From Streptomyces sp. NBC_01275 (GTDB lineage: Bacteria; Actinomycetota; Actinomycetes; Streptomycetales; Streptomycetaceae), in NCBI RefSeq assembly GCF_026340655.1, contig NZ_JAPEOZ010000001.1:8432001-8496000 (forward strand): DNA of 64,000 nt, in the 5' to 3' direction. Each line of letters starts with the position of its first letter. Within the stretch, counting starts at the first letter, position 1. The notes below the pieces were generated by a model. It searched no databases and was not told where the DNA came from. It saw only the letters and a list, made by a program, of their open reading frames with translations. This document shows positions 36,270 to 44,714 of this stretch, piece after piece. Both the position numbers and the translations under genes were made by a program.

Positions 36270-37825
36270 GCCCGGCCATGCCCGCGACCCCGACTCCGGT
36301 CCCGGCTCCGGCACCGGGCCCGGCCCCGACCCCGGCCCCGATCCCGGTCATGCGCGTCCGGGGCGTCACCAAGAGCTTCGGCGGGGCGGCCGCGCTCAAA
36401 GGCGTCGACCTCGATCTGTACCCCGGGGAGATCCACGCCCTGATGGGCATGAACGGCGCCGGCAAGTCGACCCTCGTGCAGGTGCTGTCCGGGGTCCACC
36501 AGGCCGACGGCGGCACGATCGAGGTCGACGGACAGGAGCGGCACGGGCTGACCGTGCGAGCGGCCCGCAGGCTCGGCGTCTCGTCGGTGCCCCAGCGCCG
36601 GGAGCTGGCGCAGGGCCTCACCGTGGCCGAGAACATCCTGCTCGGCGATCTGCCCACACGGGGCGGGGCCGTGCGGTGGAAGGCCGTCAGACAGGAGGCC
36701 CGCCAGGCGCTCGCCGCCCTCGGCATCGCCGTCGACGTGGAGCGCACCGCCGGTTCGCTCACCGTCGCCGAGCAGACCATGGTCGAGGTGGCCCGCGAGG
36801 TCCGTCGCGGCGGCCGGATCCTGATCCTGGACGAGCCGACCGCCTGTCTCAGCGCGGAGTCCGCCCACCAGATCCGCGCCCTGGTGCGCACCCTGCGGGA
36901 CGAGGGCGTCGCCGTCGTCTACATCTCGCACTACATCGACGAGGTCATGGCCGTCGCCGACCGGCTCACCGTGCTGCGCGACGGTGCGGTCGTGACGAGC
37001 GCGCCCGCCGCCGCCCTGGACCACGCCGGACTCGTGCGCGCCATGGTCGGCCGGGACGTCGTCTCCACCCGCCCCGAACGCCTCGCGCCCAAGCCGGAAG
37101 TCGGCCTCTCCGTCCAGGGGTTGAGCCACGGCCGGGCCATCCGGGACTTCACCGTCGAGGTGCGCAAGGGCGAGATCGTCGCCGTCCTCGGGCCCGCCGG
37201 CGACGCCCAGTCCCGCCTGTTCGACCTGCTGTCGGGACGGCAGCGCCCGGACGCCGGCCAACTCCACGTCGAGGGACGGGCGGTGCCCCTCGGCCGGGTC
37301 CACGCCTCGCTCGCCAGCGGTCTGCGCTGCGTCACCGGCGACCGCCGCGCCCTCGGCCTCGTCCCCGAACTCTCCCTGGACGAGAACCTGATGCTCGCCG
37401 GCGACCGCTTCGCCCGCCGCCGACTGCACCGACGCGGTCGACTCGCCCGCCGGGCCGCCCCCTTGCGCCACAGCTACGGCGTGAAGGCGCTGGCCGGGAA
37501 CCCGCCGGTGAGCGCGCTCTCAGGCGGCAACCAGCAGAAGGTGCTGCTCGGCAAGTGGCTGGAGACCTCGCCGGCCGCCTGCTTCCTGGAAGACCCCACC
37601 AACGGCGTGGACATCGCGGCCATGGCCGACATCCACACCCTGCTCGACGACCTCGCCTCCCGGGGCGTGGCCGTCCTGCTCGCCTCCTCCTCCGCCGAGG
37701 AGGTCATGCGCCTGGCCGACCGGGTCGTCGTGGTGAGCGCCGGCCGCACGGTCGCCGAGCACGACGTCACCGCCATCACCCGCGACGAACTCGTCGCCAC
37801 GGCCCTCGGAGGACAACCGCAGTGA
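36266..37825 (+). CDS. RbsA-type ABC transporter ATP-binding protein (two NBDs)
   Basis: The 519-residue protein has a Pro/Ala-rich N-terminal tail of about 28 residues, then two ATPase domains. The first has GMNGAGKST, SLTVAEQTMVEVAREV in the signature position and [10 protein letters not shown]. The second has GPAGDAQSRLF in the Walker A position (no Lys-Ser/Thr), then LSGGNQQKVLLGKW and FLEDPTNGVDI. A degenerate second site is normal in the ribose/galactose importer family. The GTG at 36266 overlaps the CMD stop; ATG 36278 is an alternative. Its stop overlaps the permease GTG. Confidence 0.92.
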   Translation: MSPAMPATPTPVPAPAPGPAPTPAPIPVMRVRGVTKSFGGAAALKGVDLDLYPGEIHALMGMNGAGKSTLVQVLSGVHQADGGTIEVDGQERHGLTVRAARRLGVSSVPQRRELAQGLTVAENILLGDLPTRGGAVRWKAVRQEARQALAALGIAVDVERTAGSLTVAEQTMVEVAREVRRGGRILILDEPTACLSAESAHQIRALVRTLRDEGVAVVYISHYIDEVMAVADRLTVLRDGAVVTSAPAAALDHAGLVRAMVGRDVVSTRPERLAPKPEVGLSVQGLSHGRAIRDFTVEVRKGEIVAVLGPAGDAQSRLFDLLSGRQRPDAGQLHVEGRAVPLGRVHASLASGLRCVTGDRRALGLVPELSLDENLMLAGDRFARRRLHRRGRLARRAAPLRHSYGVKALAGNPPVSALSGGNQQKVLLGKWLETSPAACFLEDPTNGVDIAAMADIHTLLDDLASRGVAVLLASSSAEEVMRLADRVVVVSAGRTVAEHDVTAITRDELVATALGGQPQ

Positions 37826-38847
37826 GCGTCAAGACACTTACCGATGCCCCCGGCGTCTGCGACGACCCGCCCGAGCGGCCCACGTCCCGGTATTCCCTGG
37901 GCAGGTTGCGCGACGTCCCGCACGCCGGCCTGATCGCCGTGCTCGTCCTCGTGACCGTCTTCACCGCCGCGCAGAGCGAGACGTTCGCCACCGACCGCAA
38001 CATCGTCAACATCCTGAGCCAGGTGAGCGTCAACGCCGTACTCGCCGCGGGGCTCACGCTGTTGATGACCGCGGGCGGCATGGACTTCTCCATGGGCAGC
38101 AACGTCGCCGTCACCGCCGCCGTCTCGGCGAAACTCCTGGCCGACGGCCGGCCCACGCTGTACGCCGTCGCTGTCGCGCTGCTGCTCGGCACGGCCATCG
38201 GCCTGGTCAACGGCCTGGTGGTGACCTTCACCCACGTGGCCCCCTTCGTGGTGACGCTGGCCTCGGCCACCCTGCTCGACGGCGTCGCGCTCCTGGTGCA
38301 CGACGGCTCCACGATCTCCATCGGCACCCGGATGTTCGCCCTCGGCAACGACAAGGTCCTCGGCGTGCCGTATCTGCTGATCGTCGCCGTCCTGGTGCTG
38401 GCGGCGACGGGCCTGGCCATGCGGTTCACGGTGTTCGGCCGCGACGCCTTCGCGATCGGCGGCAACGAGCACGTCGCCCGGCTCAGCGGCATCGACGTCA
38501 CCGCCCGCAAGCTCACCCTGTACGGCCTCACCGGCACCCTCTCCGGACTCGCCGGCCTGATGCTGCTGTCCCGGCTGGGCTCCTCCAGCCCCGGCGGCAC
38601 CGCAGGGCTCTCGCTGCAACTGGCCGTCGTCGCCGCGGTGGTGATCGGCGGGACCTCGCTGGCCGGCGGCCACGGCACGGTCATCGGCACCGCCCTCGGC
38701 CTGGTGCTGCTCGGCGTGGTGGCCAACGCCCTGAACCTTCTGGACTTCTCCAGCAACTACCAGCCGGTCTCCGTCGGCGCGGTGCTGCTCGTGGCGGCCG
38801 TCGCCAACGAGATGCACAAGTCCCGCTCGGGCGCGTCCCGCCACTGA
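37822..38847 (+). CDS. RbsC-type ABC transporter permease
   Basis: The 341-residue membrane protein has about ten helices. It has TAGGMDFSMGSNVAVTAAVS (usual GGIDLSVG), NGLVVTFTHVAPFVVTLAS and the cytoplasmic loop IGGNEHVARLSGIDV. The GTG start at 37822 follows GGAGG and overlaps the ATPase stop. It pairs with the ATPase and the lipoprotein that follows. The family normally imports sugars, but here the genes sit in what looks like an aromatic or hydroxy-acid locus. Confidence 0.92.
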   Translation: MSVKTLTDAPGVCDDPPERPTSRYSLGRLRDVPHAGLIAVLVLVTVFTAAQSETFATDRNIVNILSQVSVNAVLAAGLTLLMTAGGMDFSMGSNVAVTAAVSAKLLADGRPTLYAVAVALLLGTAIGLVNGLVVTFTHVAPFVVTLASATLLDGVALLVHDGSTISIGTRMFALGNDKVLGVPYLLIVAVLVLAATGLAMRFTVFGRDAFAIGGNEHVARLSGIDVTARKLTLYGLTGTLSGLAGLMLLSRLGSSSPGGTAGLSLQLAVVAAVVIGGTSLAGGHGTVIGTALGLVLLGVVANALNLLDFSSNYQPVSVGAVLLVAAVANEMHKSRSGASRH

Positions 38848-38920
38848 CCTCGCTCCTCGCCCACCCGGCTTCTCGCCCACCCCTGTCTTCTGCACTCCCG
38901 TACCTGAAAGGCGGTCCACC

Positions 38921-39868
38921 ATGCGACTTCCCGTCCGTTCGCGCAGAGCGCTGTACGCCACCGTCACCGGCTGCGCCCTGGTGCTGACCGGCTGCGGCAA
39001 CGACGACGCCGGCGGCTCCGACAGCGTCTCCCTAGGCTTCGTCAACGGCGGCGACACCAACTTCCACAGCTGTCTGCTGAAGGCCGTCGAGGGCCGGGCG
39101 AAGACGGAGGGGGCGAAGCTCTACACGGCCAACTCCCACCAGAACGCCGGGACCGAGCTGTCCAACATCGAGGACATGATCTCCCGCGACGTGAGCGCGC
39201 TGATCGTGCAGACGGTGAACGTCGACTCCCTCAAGGGCGACATCGCCAAGGCCAAGGCCGCGGGGATACCGATCTACCTGACCTCGGTGTCGACCAGCGA
39301 CGTCGACGACATCCTCGGCGCGGCCGTCGTCGACCTCAAGAAGGTCGGCAGCCTCGACGCCGGCTGGGTGGCGAAGGACGCGGGGACGAAGAAGGTCCAG
39401 GTCGGCATCGTCGCCGGCGCTCCCGGCGCTGCCTCGGACCTGCTCGTGGGCGGCTTCCAGGACGCCCTTCCGGCCACCGCCGAGGTGGTCGCCGACCAGC
39501 CGGGCATGTTCAACCCGGCGAAGGCCCAGGACGTGGCGGAGAACATGATCCAGGCCCATCCCGACCTGGACTACGCGTTCGTCGCCAACGAGGAGATGGC
39601 GTTCGCGGTGCGCAAGGCGTTCGACGCGGCCGGCGCCGACGACGTCAAGATCGTCACCGCGAACGGCACCGACGAGGGGCTGGCCGCCGTCAAGAGCGGC
39701 GCGTTCTCGGCCACCGTGGCGAACTCGGCGAAGACGATCGGCGAGACGGCCGTACAGAACGCCGTCGGACTCCTGGACGAGAAGAAGGTTGACAAGATTG
39801 CCAACATTCCTCTTCTGTTGGTGACCGAGGACAACCTGAGCGAGGCCCCCCAGTACTGCCCGAAGTAA
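38921..39868 (+). CDS. ABC transporter substrate-binding lipoprotein
   Basis: The 315-residue lipoprotein has a signal peptide ending VLTGC, with Cys25 lipidated. The body is a type I periplasmic binding protein: VSLGFVNGGDTNFHSCLLKA, MISRDVSALIVQTVNVD and AAGIPIYLTSVSTSDVDD. It follows the permease after a 73-base gap that contains a short CTCGCCCACCC repeat. It is the capture subunit of the RbsABC-like importer. Confidence 0.92.
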   Translation: MRLPVRSRRALYATVTGCALVLTGCGNDDAGGSDSVSLGFVNGGDTNFHSCLLKAVEGRAKTEGAKLYTANSHQNAGTELSNIEDMISRDVSALIVQTVNVDSLKGDIAKAKAAGIPIYLTSVSTSDVDDILGAAVVDLKKVGSLDAGWVAKDAGTKKVQVGIVAGAPGAASDLLVGGFQDALPATAEVVADQPGMFNPAKAQDVAENMIQAHPDLDYAFVANEEMAFAVRKAFDAAGADDVKIVTANGTDEGLAAVKSGAFSATVANSAKTIGETAVQNAVGLLDEKKVDKIANIPLLLVTEDNLSEAPQYCPK

Positions 39869-39962
39869 GGGACCTGGGGCGACCGGGCCGGCCGGGCTGT
39901 TCCGAGCCGCATGAACGCTCCCGCTCTCGACGCCGCGGGCGGGGGCCGCAAACGGAGGAAAC

Positions 39963-40871
39963 ATGGACCGCTTGCTGCTGATGCACAGCTTCGTCACTGT
40001 CGCTCAGGCCGGAAGCTTCAACGGAGCCGCCAAGAAACTGGGCTCCTCCGGGTCACTGGTGTCACGGCACGTGGCCGAGCTGGAACGACAGGTGGGGGTC
40101 CGCCTGGTCAACCGCACCGCCCGCTCGGTGAGCCTCACGGAGCCGGGACAGCGCTACGCGGAGTTCGCCGCCCGCATCCTCGACGAGATCGAGGCCCAGG
40201 ACGCGGCGCTCGCCGACTCGCACGACCGCGCGGAGGGCACGCTCAGCATCATCTGTCCGAAATGGATAGGCAGCCTGGACCTGGGCGACGCGATCGCCGC
40301 CTTTTCCGCGGCCCATCCGAAAATCCAGGTCCGTTTCGAACTCGGCGGGATGTCCGACCGCACCTACGATTTCCTGGACAGCGGATTCGACGTCGCCTTC
40401 CACACCAGGGATCTACGGGACTCCAGCGTCCGCCTGAAGAAGATCTCCTCCCTGCCGTTCGTGCTGTGCGCCTCGGAGGGCTACATCAAGCGCCAGGGCG
40501 CCCTCGCGCACCCCAACGACATCGCCGGCCACGACTGCCTGGTGCACGTCAACGACCCGGTCTGGCGCATCGGCCACGGCCACGCCAGCACCCTGCACAA
40601 GATCCGCAACATCGCCTTCTCGTCCAACTCCTACCTGGCCCTGCAGAAGGCCGCCGTGCACGGCCGGGGCATCGCCCTCCTCCCCCAGCGACCGGCCTAC
40701 GACGACCTCGTCTCCGGCGCCCTTCAGGTGCTGCTGCCGGAGCTCGCCGTACCCGACCGTCCGCTGTACGCGATCTACGGGCCCGGGCAGGACACCCCGC
40801 GCAAGATCAGCGTGTTCCTGGACTTCCTCTCCGACTGGTTCTCGCAGAACCCGATTCCCGCGATCCGGTAG
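39963..40871 (+). CDS. LysR-family transcriptional regulator
   Basis: The 302-residue regulator has an N-terminal helix-turn-helix FVTVAQAGSFNGAAKKLGSS, then SLVSRHVAELERQVGVRLVN. The effector domain from about residue 92 opens GTLSIICPKWIGSLDL. It lies in the middle of the locus in the same direction as its neighbours. A 19-bp dyad (40952-40970) lies 80 bases after its stop and about 66 bases before the likely start of the next transcript. That dyad recurs in three other gaps of the locus, so it is the likely master regulator. Confidence 0.9.
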   Translation: MDRLLLMHSFVTVAQAGSFNGAAKKLGSSGSLVSRHVAELERQVGVRLVNRTARSVSLTEPGQRYAEFAARILDEIEAQDAALADSHDRAEGTLSIICPKWIGSLDLGDAIAAFSAAHPKIQVRFELGGMSDRTYDFLDSGFDVAFHTRDLRDSSVRLKKISSLPFVLCASEGYIKRQGALAHPNDIAGHDCLVHVNDPVWRIGHGHASTLHKIRNIAFSSNSYLALQKAAVHGRGIALLPQRPAYDDLVSGALQVLLPELAVPDRPLYAIYGPGQDTPRKISVFLDFLSDWFSQNPIPAIR

Positions 40872-40950
40872 ACGCGCGATCGGGTTGACGCGCAATCCGG
40901 GAGATGCGCAATCCGGGAGACGCGCCATTCGAAAGGTGCGCCCTCCGGTG
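40871..40950. repeat. 16-bp degenerate tandem repeat after lysR
   Basis: Five units of about 16 bases (GACGCGCAATCCGGGA-like) begin at the last base of the LysR stop codon: 40871, 40887, 40903, 40919, 40935. Units two and three differ by one base. The last codons of the gene (CGCGATCCGGTAG) are related to the unit. Confidence 0.75.
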
Positions 40951-40951
40951 G

Positions 40952-41020
40952 GCGCAACAAAGGGTTGCGCGTTCCGTAGAGCTCGGGCCATTGAGGCTCC
41001 GGCCACCTCAAACCTACGCT
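40952..41020 (+). promoter_or_regulatory. LysR-type site B and promoter of the VOC-ALDH-FAH operon
   Basis: The perfect dyad GCGCAAC-N5-GTTGCGC occupies 40952-40970. Downstream, TTGAGG (40991-40996), 18 bases, then TACGCT (41015-41020) form a sigma-70 promoter. With a start near 41027 the dyad centre is at about -66, the classical position of a LysR recognition site. Confidence 0.75.
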
Positions 41021-41048
41021 CACCAGGCGACCCGGAAACGAGGAATCC

Positions 41049-41969
41049 ATGGGAATCCAGAGAATCGAATCGGTCACCTACGGCATCGACGACCTCGACG
41101 CATGCGTCCGGTTCTTCGACGACTTCGGTCTGTTCCTCGTTGAGCGGACCGACGAGCACGCCGTGTTCGAGACGCTCACCGGGCAGACGCTGCATCTGGA
41201 CACCGACCCCGGCCCCCTGCTCCCCCCGGCGGTGGAGACCGGACCCACCCTGCGGGAGGTCGTCTGGGGCGTCGACACCCGCGAGGAGCTGGAGCGCCTG
41301 GCCGCGGCCGCCGGCCGGGACCGGGAGGTGCGCGAGAGCGCCGACGGCGTCCTGCACACCGTCGACCTCAGCGGCTTCGGCGTGGGCCTCGCCCTCGCCC
41401 GGCCCAGGAAGGTCGCCGTGACGCCCCGCCCCGCCAACGCGCTGGGCGGCGTCAACCGCTGGAACACCCCGCTGGAGCCGCTCACGCGCGCGTACCCGCT
41501 GCGGATGTGCCATGTGGCGCTGAACATAGCGAAGGCCGGCAAGGACGAGGCCGTCGCCTTCTACACCGACGTCCTCGGCTTCCGCCCGACCGACGTAGTG
41601 GAGCCGATGGGCGTCTTCATGCGGGCCCCGGGCGACGAGGACCAGCACACGATGCTGCTGTGCCACCGCCCCGACCGGGTGAGCGTCAACCACGTCGCCT
41701 ACGAGGTCCCCGGCTTCGACGACGTCATCGAGGGCGGCAACTTCATGATCGAGAAGGGCTGGCGGGAGGCCCGCAGACTCGGCCGCCACACCGTCGGCTC
41801 GAACGTCTTCCGCTTCCTGCACGCCCCCTGCGGGGGCCGCGTCGAGTACGCCGCCGACATGGACCGCGTCGACGACACCTTCGAGACCCGCGTCCACGAG
41901 ACCACCCCGCCGCACCACATCTGGGCGCTGCGCACCAACCGCGACCAGGACGCGGCCTCCGCCTCCTGA
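41049..41969 (+). CDS. Two-domain VOC extradiol dioxygenase-like protein
   Basis: The 306-residue protein has two VOC modules. The C-terminal one has the expected metal residues: His in LRMCHVALNIAKAG, His in VSVNHVAYEVPGF and Glu in GGRVEYAADMD. The N-terminal module is degenerate, as is usual. It resembles catechol 2,3-dioxygenase and related ring-cleavage enzymes. It is the first gene downstream of the best LysR promoter and precedes an aldehyde dehydrogenase and a FAH-family enzyme, an order that fits a meta-cleavage pathway. Substrate unknown. Confidence 0.85.
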   Translation: MGIQRIESVTYGIDDLDACVRFFDDFGLFLVERTDEHAVFETLTGQTLHLDTDPGPLLPPAVETGPTLREVVWGVDTREELERLAAAAGRDREVRESADGVLHTVDLSGFGVGLALARPRKVAVTPRPANALGGVNRWNTPLEPLTRAYPLRMCHVALNIAKAGKDEAVAFYTDVLGFRPTDVVEPMGVFMRAPGDEDQHTMLLCHRPDRVSVNHVAYEVPGFDDVIEGGNFMIEKGWREARRLGRHTVGSNVFRFLHAPCGGRVEYAADMDRVDDTFETRVHETTPPHHIWALRTNRDQDAASAS

Positions 41970-42032
41970 GCCCAGCCCCCGTGACGTTCTGCCCAGCCCT
42001 TGTGGCGTTCCGCCCAGCCCTTGTGACGTTCT
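41970..42032. repeat. 21-bp tandem repeat, three copies
   Basis: Three 21-base units (GCCCAGCCCTTGTGACGTTC plus T; 41970, 41991, 42012) begin on the last base of the VOC stop codon and nearly fill the gap to the aldehyde dehydrogenase. A decayed fourth copy follows. Confidence 0.9.
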
Positions 42033-42059
42033 GACCGACCCCTGAGAGGGCACCCACCC

Positions 42060-43508
42060 ATGACCACCGACCACGGCTACCCCGCCGTCCGCCTGCACAT
42101 CGCGGGCGAGTGGCGCCAGGGCGGCACCGGACGGACCGCCCCGATCGTGAACCCGGCCACCGAGGAGGTGATCGGAGAAGTACCCCTGGCCACCCCCGCC
42201 GACCTGGACCGCGCGCTCGCCGCCGCAGCGGAGGGCTTCAAGACATGGCGCGCGACGCCCGTGGCGCGGCGCACCGCGATCCTGCACGCCGCCGCCGACC
42301 TGCTCACCGAGCGCGCCGCCGAGGTCGGGCGGATCATGACCCTGGAGCAGGGCAAGCCCCTCACGGAGGCCGCCGGCGAGGCCCGCCGGGTCGCCGACAC
42401 CCTGCGCTGGCACATCGAGGACGCCCGCCGCGCCTACGGCCGCATCATCCCCTCCGCGCCCGGCACCGTCCTCACCGTGCGCCGCGAACCGGTCGGGCCC
42501 GTCGCCGCCTTCGTCCCGTGGAACTTCCCGGCGGGCGGGCCGATGCGCAAGATCTCCTCCGCGCTCTCCGCCGGCTGCTCGATCGTCATCAAGGCCTCGG
42601 AGGAGACCCCGGCCACGGCCATGGAGCTGGTCCGCTGCTTCGTCGACGCCGGGCTCCCGGCCGGGGTGCTCAACCTCGTCTTCGGCGAGCCCGCCGAGGT
42701 CTCCGCCCACCTGATCGCCTCCCCGGTGATCCGCCTGGTCGCCTTCACCGGCTCGGTCCCGGTCGGCAAGCTCCTGGCCGCCCGGGCCGGGGAGGTCATG
42801 AAACCGTCCCTGATGGAGCTGGGCGGCCACGCCCCGGTGATCGTCTGCGCGGACGCCGACCCGGTGCAGGCCGCCCGCAAGGCCGCCCAGGCCAAGTTCG
42901 TCAACGCCGGACAGGTCTGCACCTCGCCCAGCCGCTTCCTCGTCCACGAGAGCCTCGTAGAGGAGTTCACCGCCGAGTTCGTGAAGGCGGCGGAGGCGGT
43001 GGTCGTCGGCGACGGTCTGGAACCGGGCACCACCATGGGCCCCCTCGCCAACGAGCGCCGCCTGAAGTCCCTGGAACGGCTCACCGCCGACGCCGTCGCC
43101 CGCGGCGCGAAGGTCCTCACCGGCGGCGAACGCCCGGACCGGCCCGGCTACTTCTTCGCGCCGACGGTCCTCACCGACGTACCCGAGGACGCCGAGCTGC
43201 TGCACGAGGAGCCGTTCGGGCCGATCGCGCCGATCGTGCCCTTCAGCGACCTCGACGAGGCCCTGGCCACCGCCAACGCCCTGCCGTACGGTCTCGCCGC
43301 CTACGGCTTCACCGCCTCCGCGGCGACCGCCGAGAAGCTCGCCGGCGAGCTGGAGGCCGGCATCCTCTCCCTCAACCACTGCGGCGGCTCCGTCCACGAG
43401 GCCCCCTCCGGCGGCGTCAAGGACAGCGGCTACGGCCGTGAGGGCGGCCCCGAGGCGCTGGACGCCTACCTGGTCACCAAGCGCGTCTCCCACCTGCTGG
43501 CGCCATGA
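42060..43508 (+). CDS. NAD(P)-dependent aldehyde dehydrogenase (semialdehyde type)
   Basis: The 482-residue protein has FVPWNFPAGGPMRKISSAL (substrate/cofactor entry), ELGGHAPVIV with the general-base Glu and FVNAGQVCTSPSRFLV with the catalytic Cys. The pattern is closest to succinate-semialdehyde dehydrogenases and 2-hydroxymuconic-semialdehyde-type enzymes. It would oxidise an aldehyde made by ring cleavage or side-chain removal. Its stop overlaps the FAH-family gene by 4 bases. Confidence 0.92.
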   Translation: MTTDHGYPAVRLHIAGEWRQGGTGRTAPIVNPATEEVIGEVPLATPADLDRALAAAAEGFKTWRATPVARRTAILHAAADLLTERAAEVGRIMTLEQGKPLTEAAGEARRVADTLRWHIEDARRAYGRIIPSAPGTVLTVRREPVGPVAAFVPWNFPAGGPMRKISSALSAGCSIVIKASEETPATAMELVRCFVDAGLPAGVLNLVFGEPAEVSAHLIASPVIRLVAFTGSVPVGKLLAARAGEVMKPSLMELGGHAPVIVCADADPVQAARKAAQAKFVNAGQVCTSPSRFLVHESLVEEFTAEFVKAAEAVVVGDGLEPGTTMGPLANERRLKSLERLTADAVARGAKVLTGGERPDRPGYFFAPTVLTDVPEDAELLHEEPFGPIAPIVPFSDLDEALATANALPYGLAAYGFTASAATAEKLAGELEAGILSLNHCGGSVHEAPSGGVKDSGYGREGGPEALDAYLVTKRVSHLLAP

Positions 43509-44320
43509 GGTACGCGCGAGTCTCGGTCGGCGGCCGGCCGTTGTGGGGCCGCGTGGGGGAGGAGGCCGTCGAACTGCTGTCGGGCTCGCCGTTGGAGGCC
43601 ACGTGGCGGCAGCCGCAGAGCGACAGCGGTCCCGAGGTCATCGGCACCGTCCAGCGCGACACCGCCGTCTGGCTCCCGCCGGTGATCCCGCCCGTCTTCT
43701 ACGCCGTCGGCATGAACTACCCGCGCCACATCGAGCACGCGGCCCGCGTCGGCGACACCGCCGCCGTCCTGCCGGACCGACCCGAGGTCGGCTACCGCGC
43801 CAACAACGCGCTCACCGGCCATCTCTCACCGATCGTCAAACCGGTCGAGGTGGTGGGCCGCTTCGAGGCCGAGCCCGAACTCGTCGCCGTCATCGGCCGT
43901 ACGATCCGCCGCGCCACCTACGAAGACGCCCGCGCGTCCGTCTTCGGCTGGACCATCGGCAACGACGTCAGCGCCCGCACCTGGCAGCACCAGGACCGCT
44001 CGTTCTGGCGCAGCAAGAACAGCGACACCTTCAAGCCCATGGGCCCGTGGATCGAGACCGATGTCGACGCGCTCGCCCAGACGACCACGCTCCGCGTCAA
44101 CGGCGAGGAACGGGCCTCGTTCCCCACCGGCGACATGGTGTTCGACCCCTTCGACCACATCGTCGAGCTCACCCGGCACAACACCCTGCACCCCGGGGAC
44201 GTGCTGTGGATGGGCGCCGAGTCGGCCTGCCAGATCGAGCCCGGGGACACCGTGGAGGTCGAGATCGGCGGCATCGGCGTGCTGTCCAACCCCGTTCACC
44301 TCGAAGGGAATCCGTCATGA
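43505..44320 (+). CDS. Fumarylacetoacetate hydrolase-family protein
   Basis: The 271-residue protein has the FAH fold. It contains GRFEAEPELVAVIGRTI with the metal-binding Glu residues, FGWTIGNDVSARTWQ with the Asp, and GDMVFDPFDHIVELTRHNTL near the C-terminus. Family members hydrolyse acylpyruvates or act as 2-oxo-hept-3-ene-dioate hydratases and decarboxylases in meta-cleavage pathways. It is coupled by 4-base overlaps to the aldehyde dehydrogenase before it and the VOC gene after it. Confidence 0.9.
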   Translation: MRYARVSVGGRPLWGRVGEEAVELLSGSPLEATWRQPQSDSGPEVIGTVQRDTAVWLPPVIPPVFYAVGMNYPRHIEHAARVGDTAAVLPDRPEVGYRANNALTGHLSPIVKPVEVVGRFEAEPELVAVIGRTIRRATYEDARASVFGWTIGNDVSARTWQHQDRSFWRSKNSDTFKPMGPWIETDVDALAQTTTLRVNGEERASFPTGDMVFDPFDHIVELTRHNTLHPGDVLWMGAESACQIEPGDTVEVEIGGIGVLSNPVHLEGNPS

Positions 44321-44688
44321 GCAACGCACCCCGCTACATCCACCACGTCAACTTCCCGACCACGGACCCCGACCGCACCGCCGAGTGGTACACGAAGGTC
44401 TTCGGCATGAAGCGGATCATGCCCAAGTCCAACACCCGCGTGGTGCTGATGACCCGGGGCGACTTCGACCTGCACTTCACCCCGGTCGAGGAGATGGAAC
44501 GCATGGCGCCCTACCACTTCGCCGTCGAGGTCGACGACTGGGACGACTTCCTCGCCCACCTCAAGGAGCTGGGCATCCGCCACACCCGGCCCGTCCAACG
44601 GCCCGAGAACCAGTCGAAGTTCTGCTACATCCACGACCCCGACCACACCATGATCGAGCTCGTCTACCACGCCAAGCGCCCCAACTGA
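44317..44688 (+). CDS. Single-domain VOC protein
   Basis: The 123-residue protein has RYIHHVNFPTTDPDRTAEWY, YHFAVEVDDWDDFLAHLKEL and HTMIELVYH, giving the His and Glu positions of the VOC/glyoxalase fold. With only one module pair it must dimerise to form a site. The ATG overlaps the FAH stop. Possible roles are a lyase, an isomerase or a small dioxygenase in the same pathway. Confidence 0.85.
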   Translation: MSNAPRYIHHVNFPTTDPDRTAEWYTKVFGMKRIMPKSNTRVVLMTRGDFDLHFTPVEEMERMAPYHFAVEVDDWDDFLAHLKELGIRHTRPVQRPENQSKFCYIHDPDHTMIELVYHAKRPN

Positions 44689-44714
44689 TCGTCACCGCTT
44701 AGGAGTTCTTTCCC

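Noticed and set aside
37150..37230. Broken second ATPase site in the RbsA-like protein as a sign of inactivation
   Set aside because: A degenerate second Walker A is usual in this importer family, and the signature and Walker B motifs of that domain are intact.
39788..39806. GTTGACAAGATTGCCAAC resembling the GntR operator
   Set aside because: It is inside the coding end of the binding lipoprotein (EKKVDKIANIP) and lies in the LysR locus, with no nearby start to regulate. It lacks the complete palindrome.
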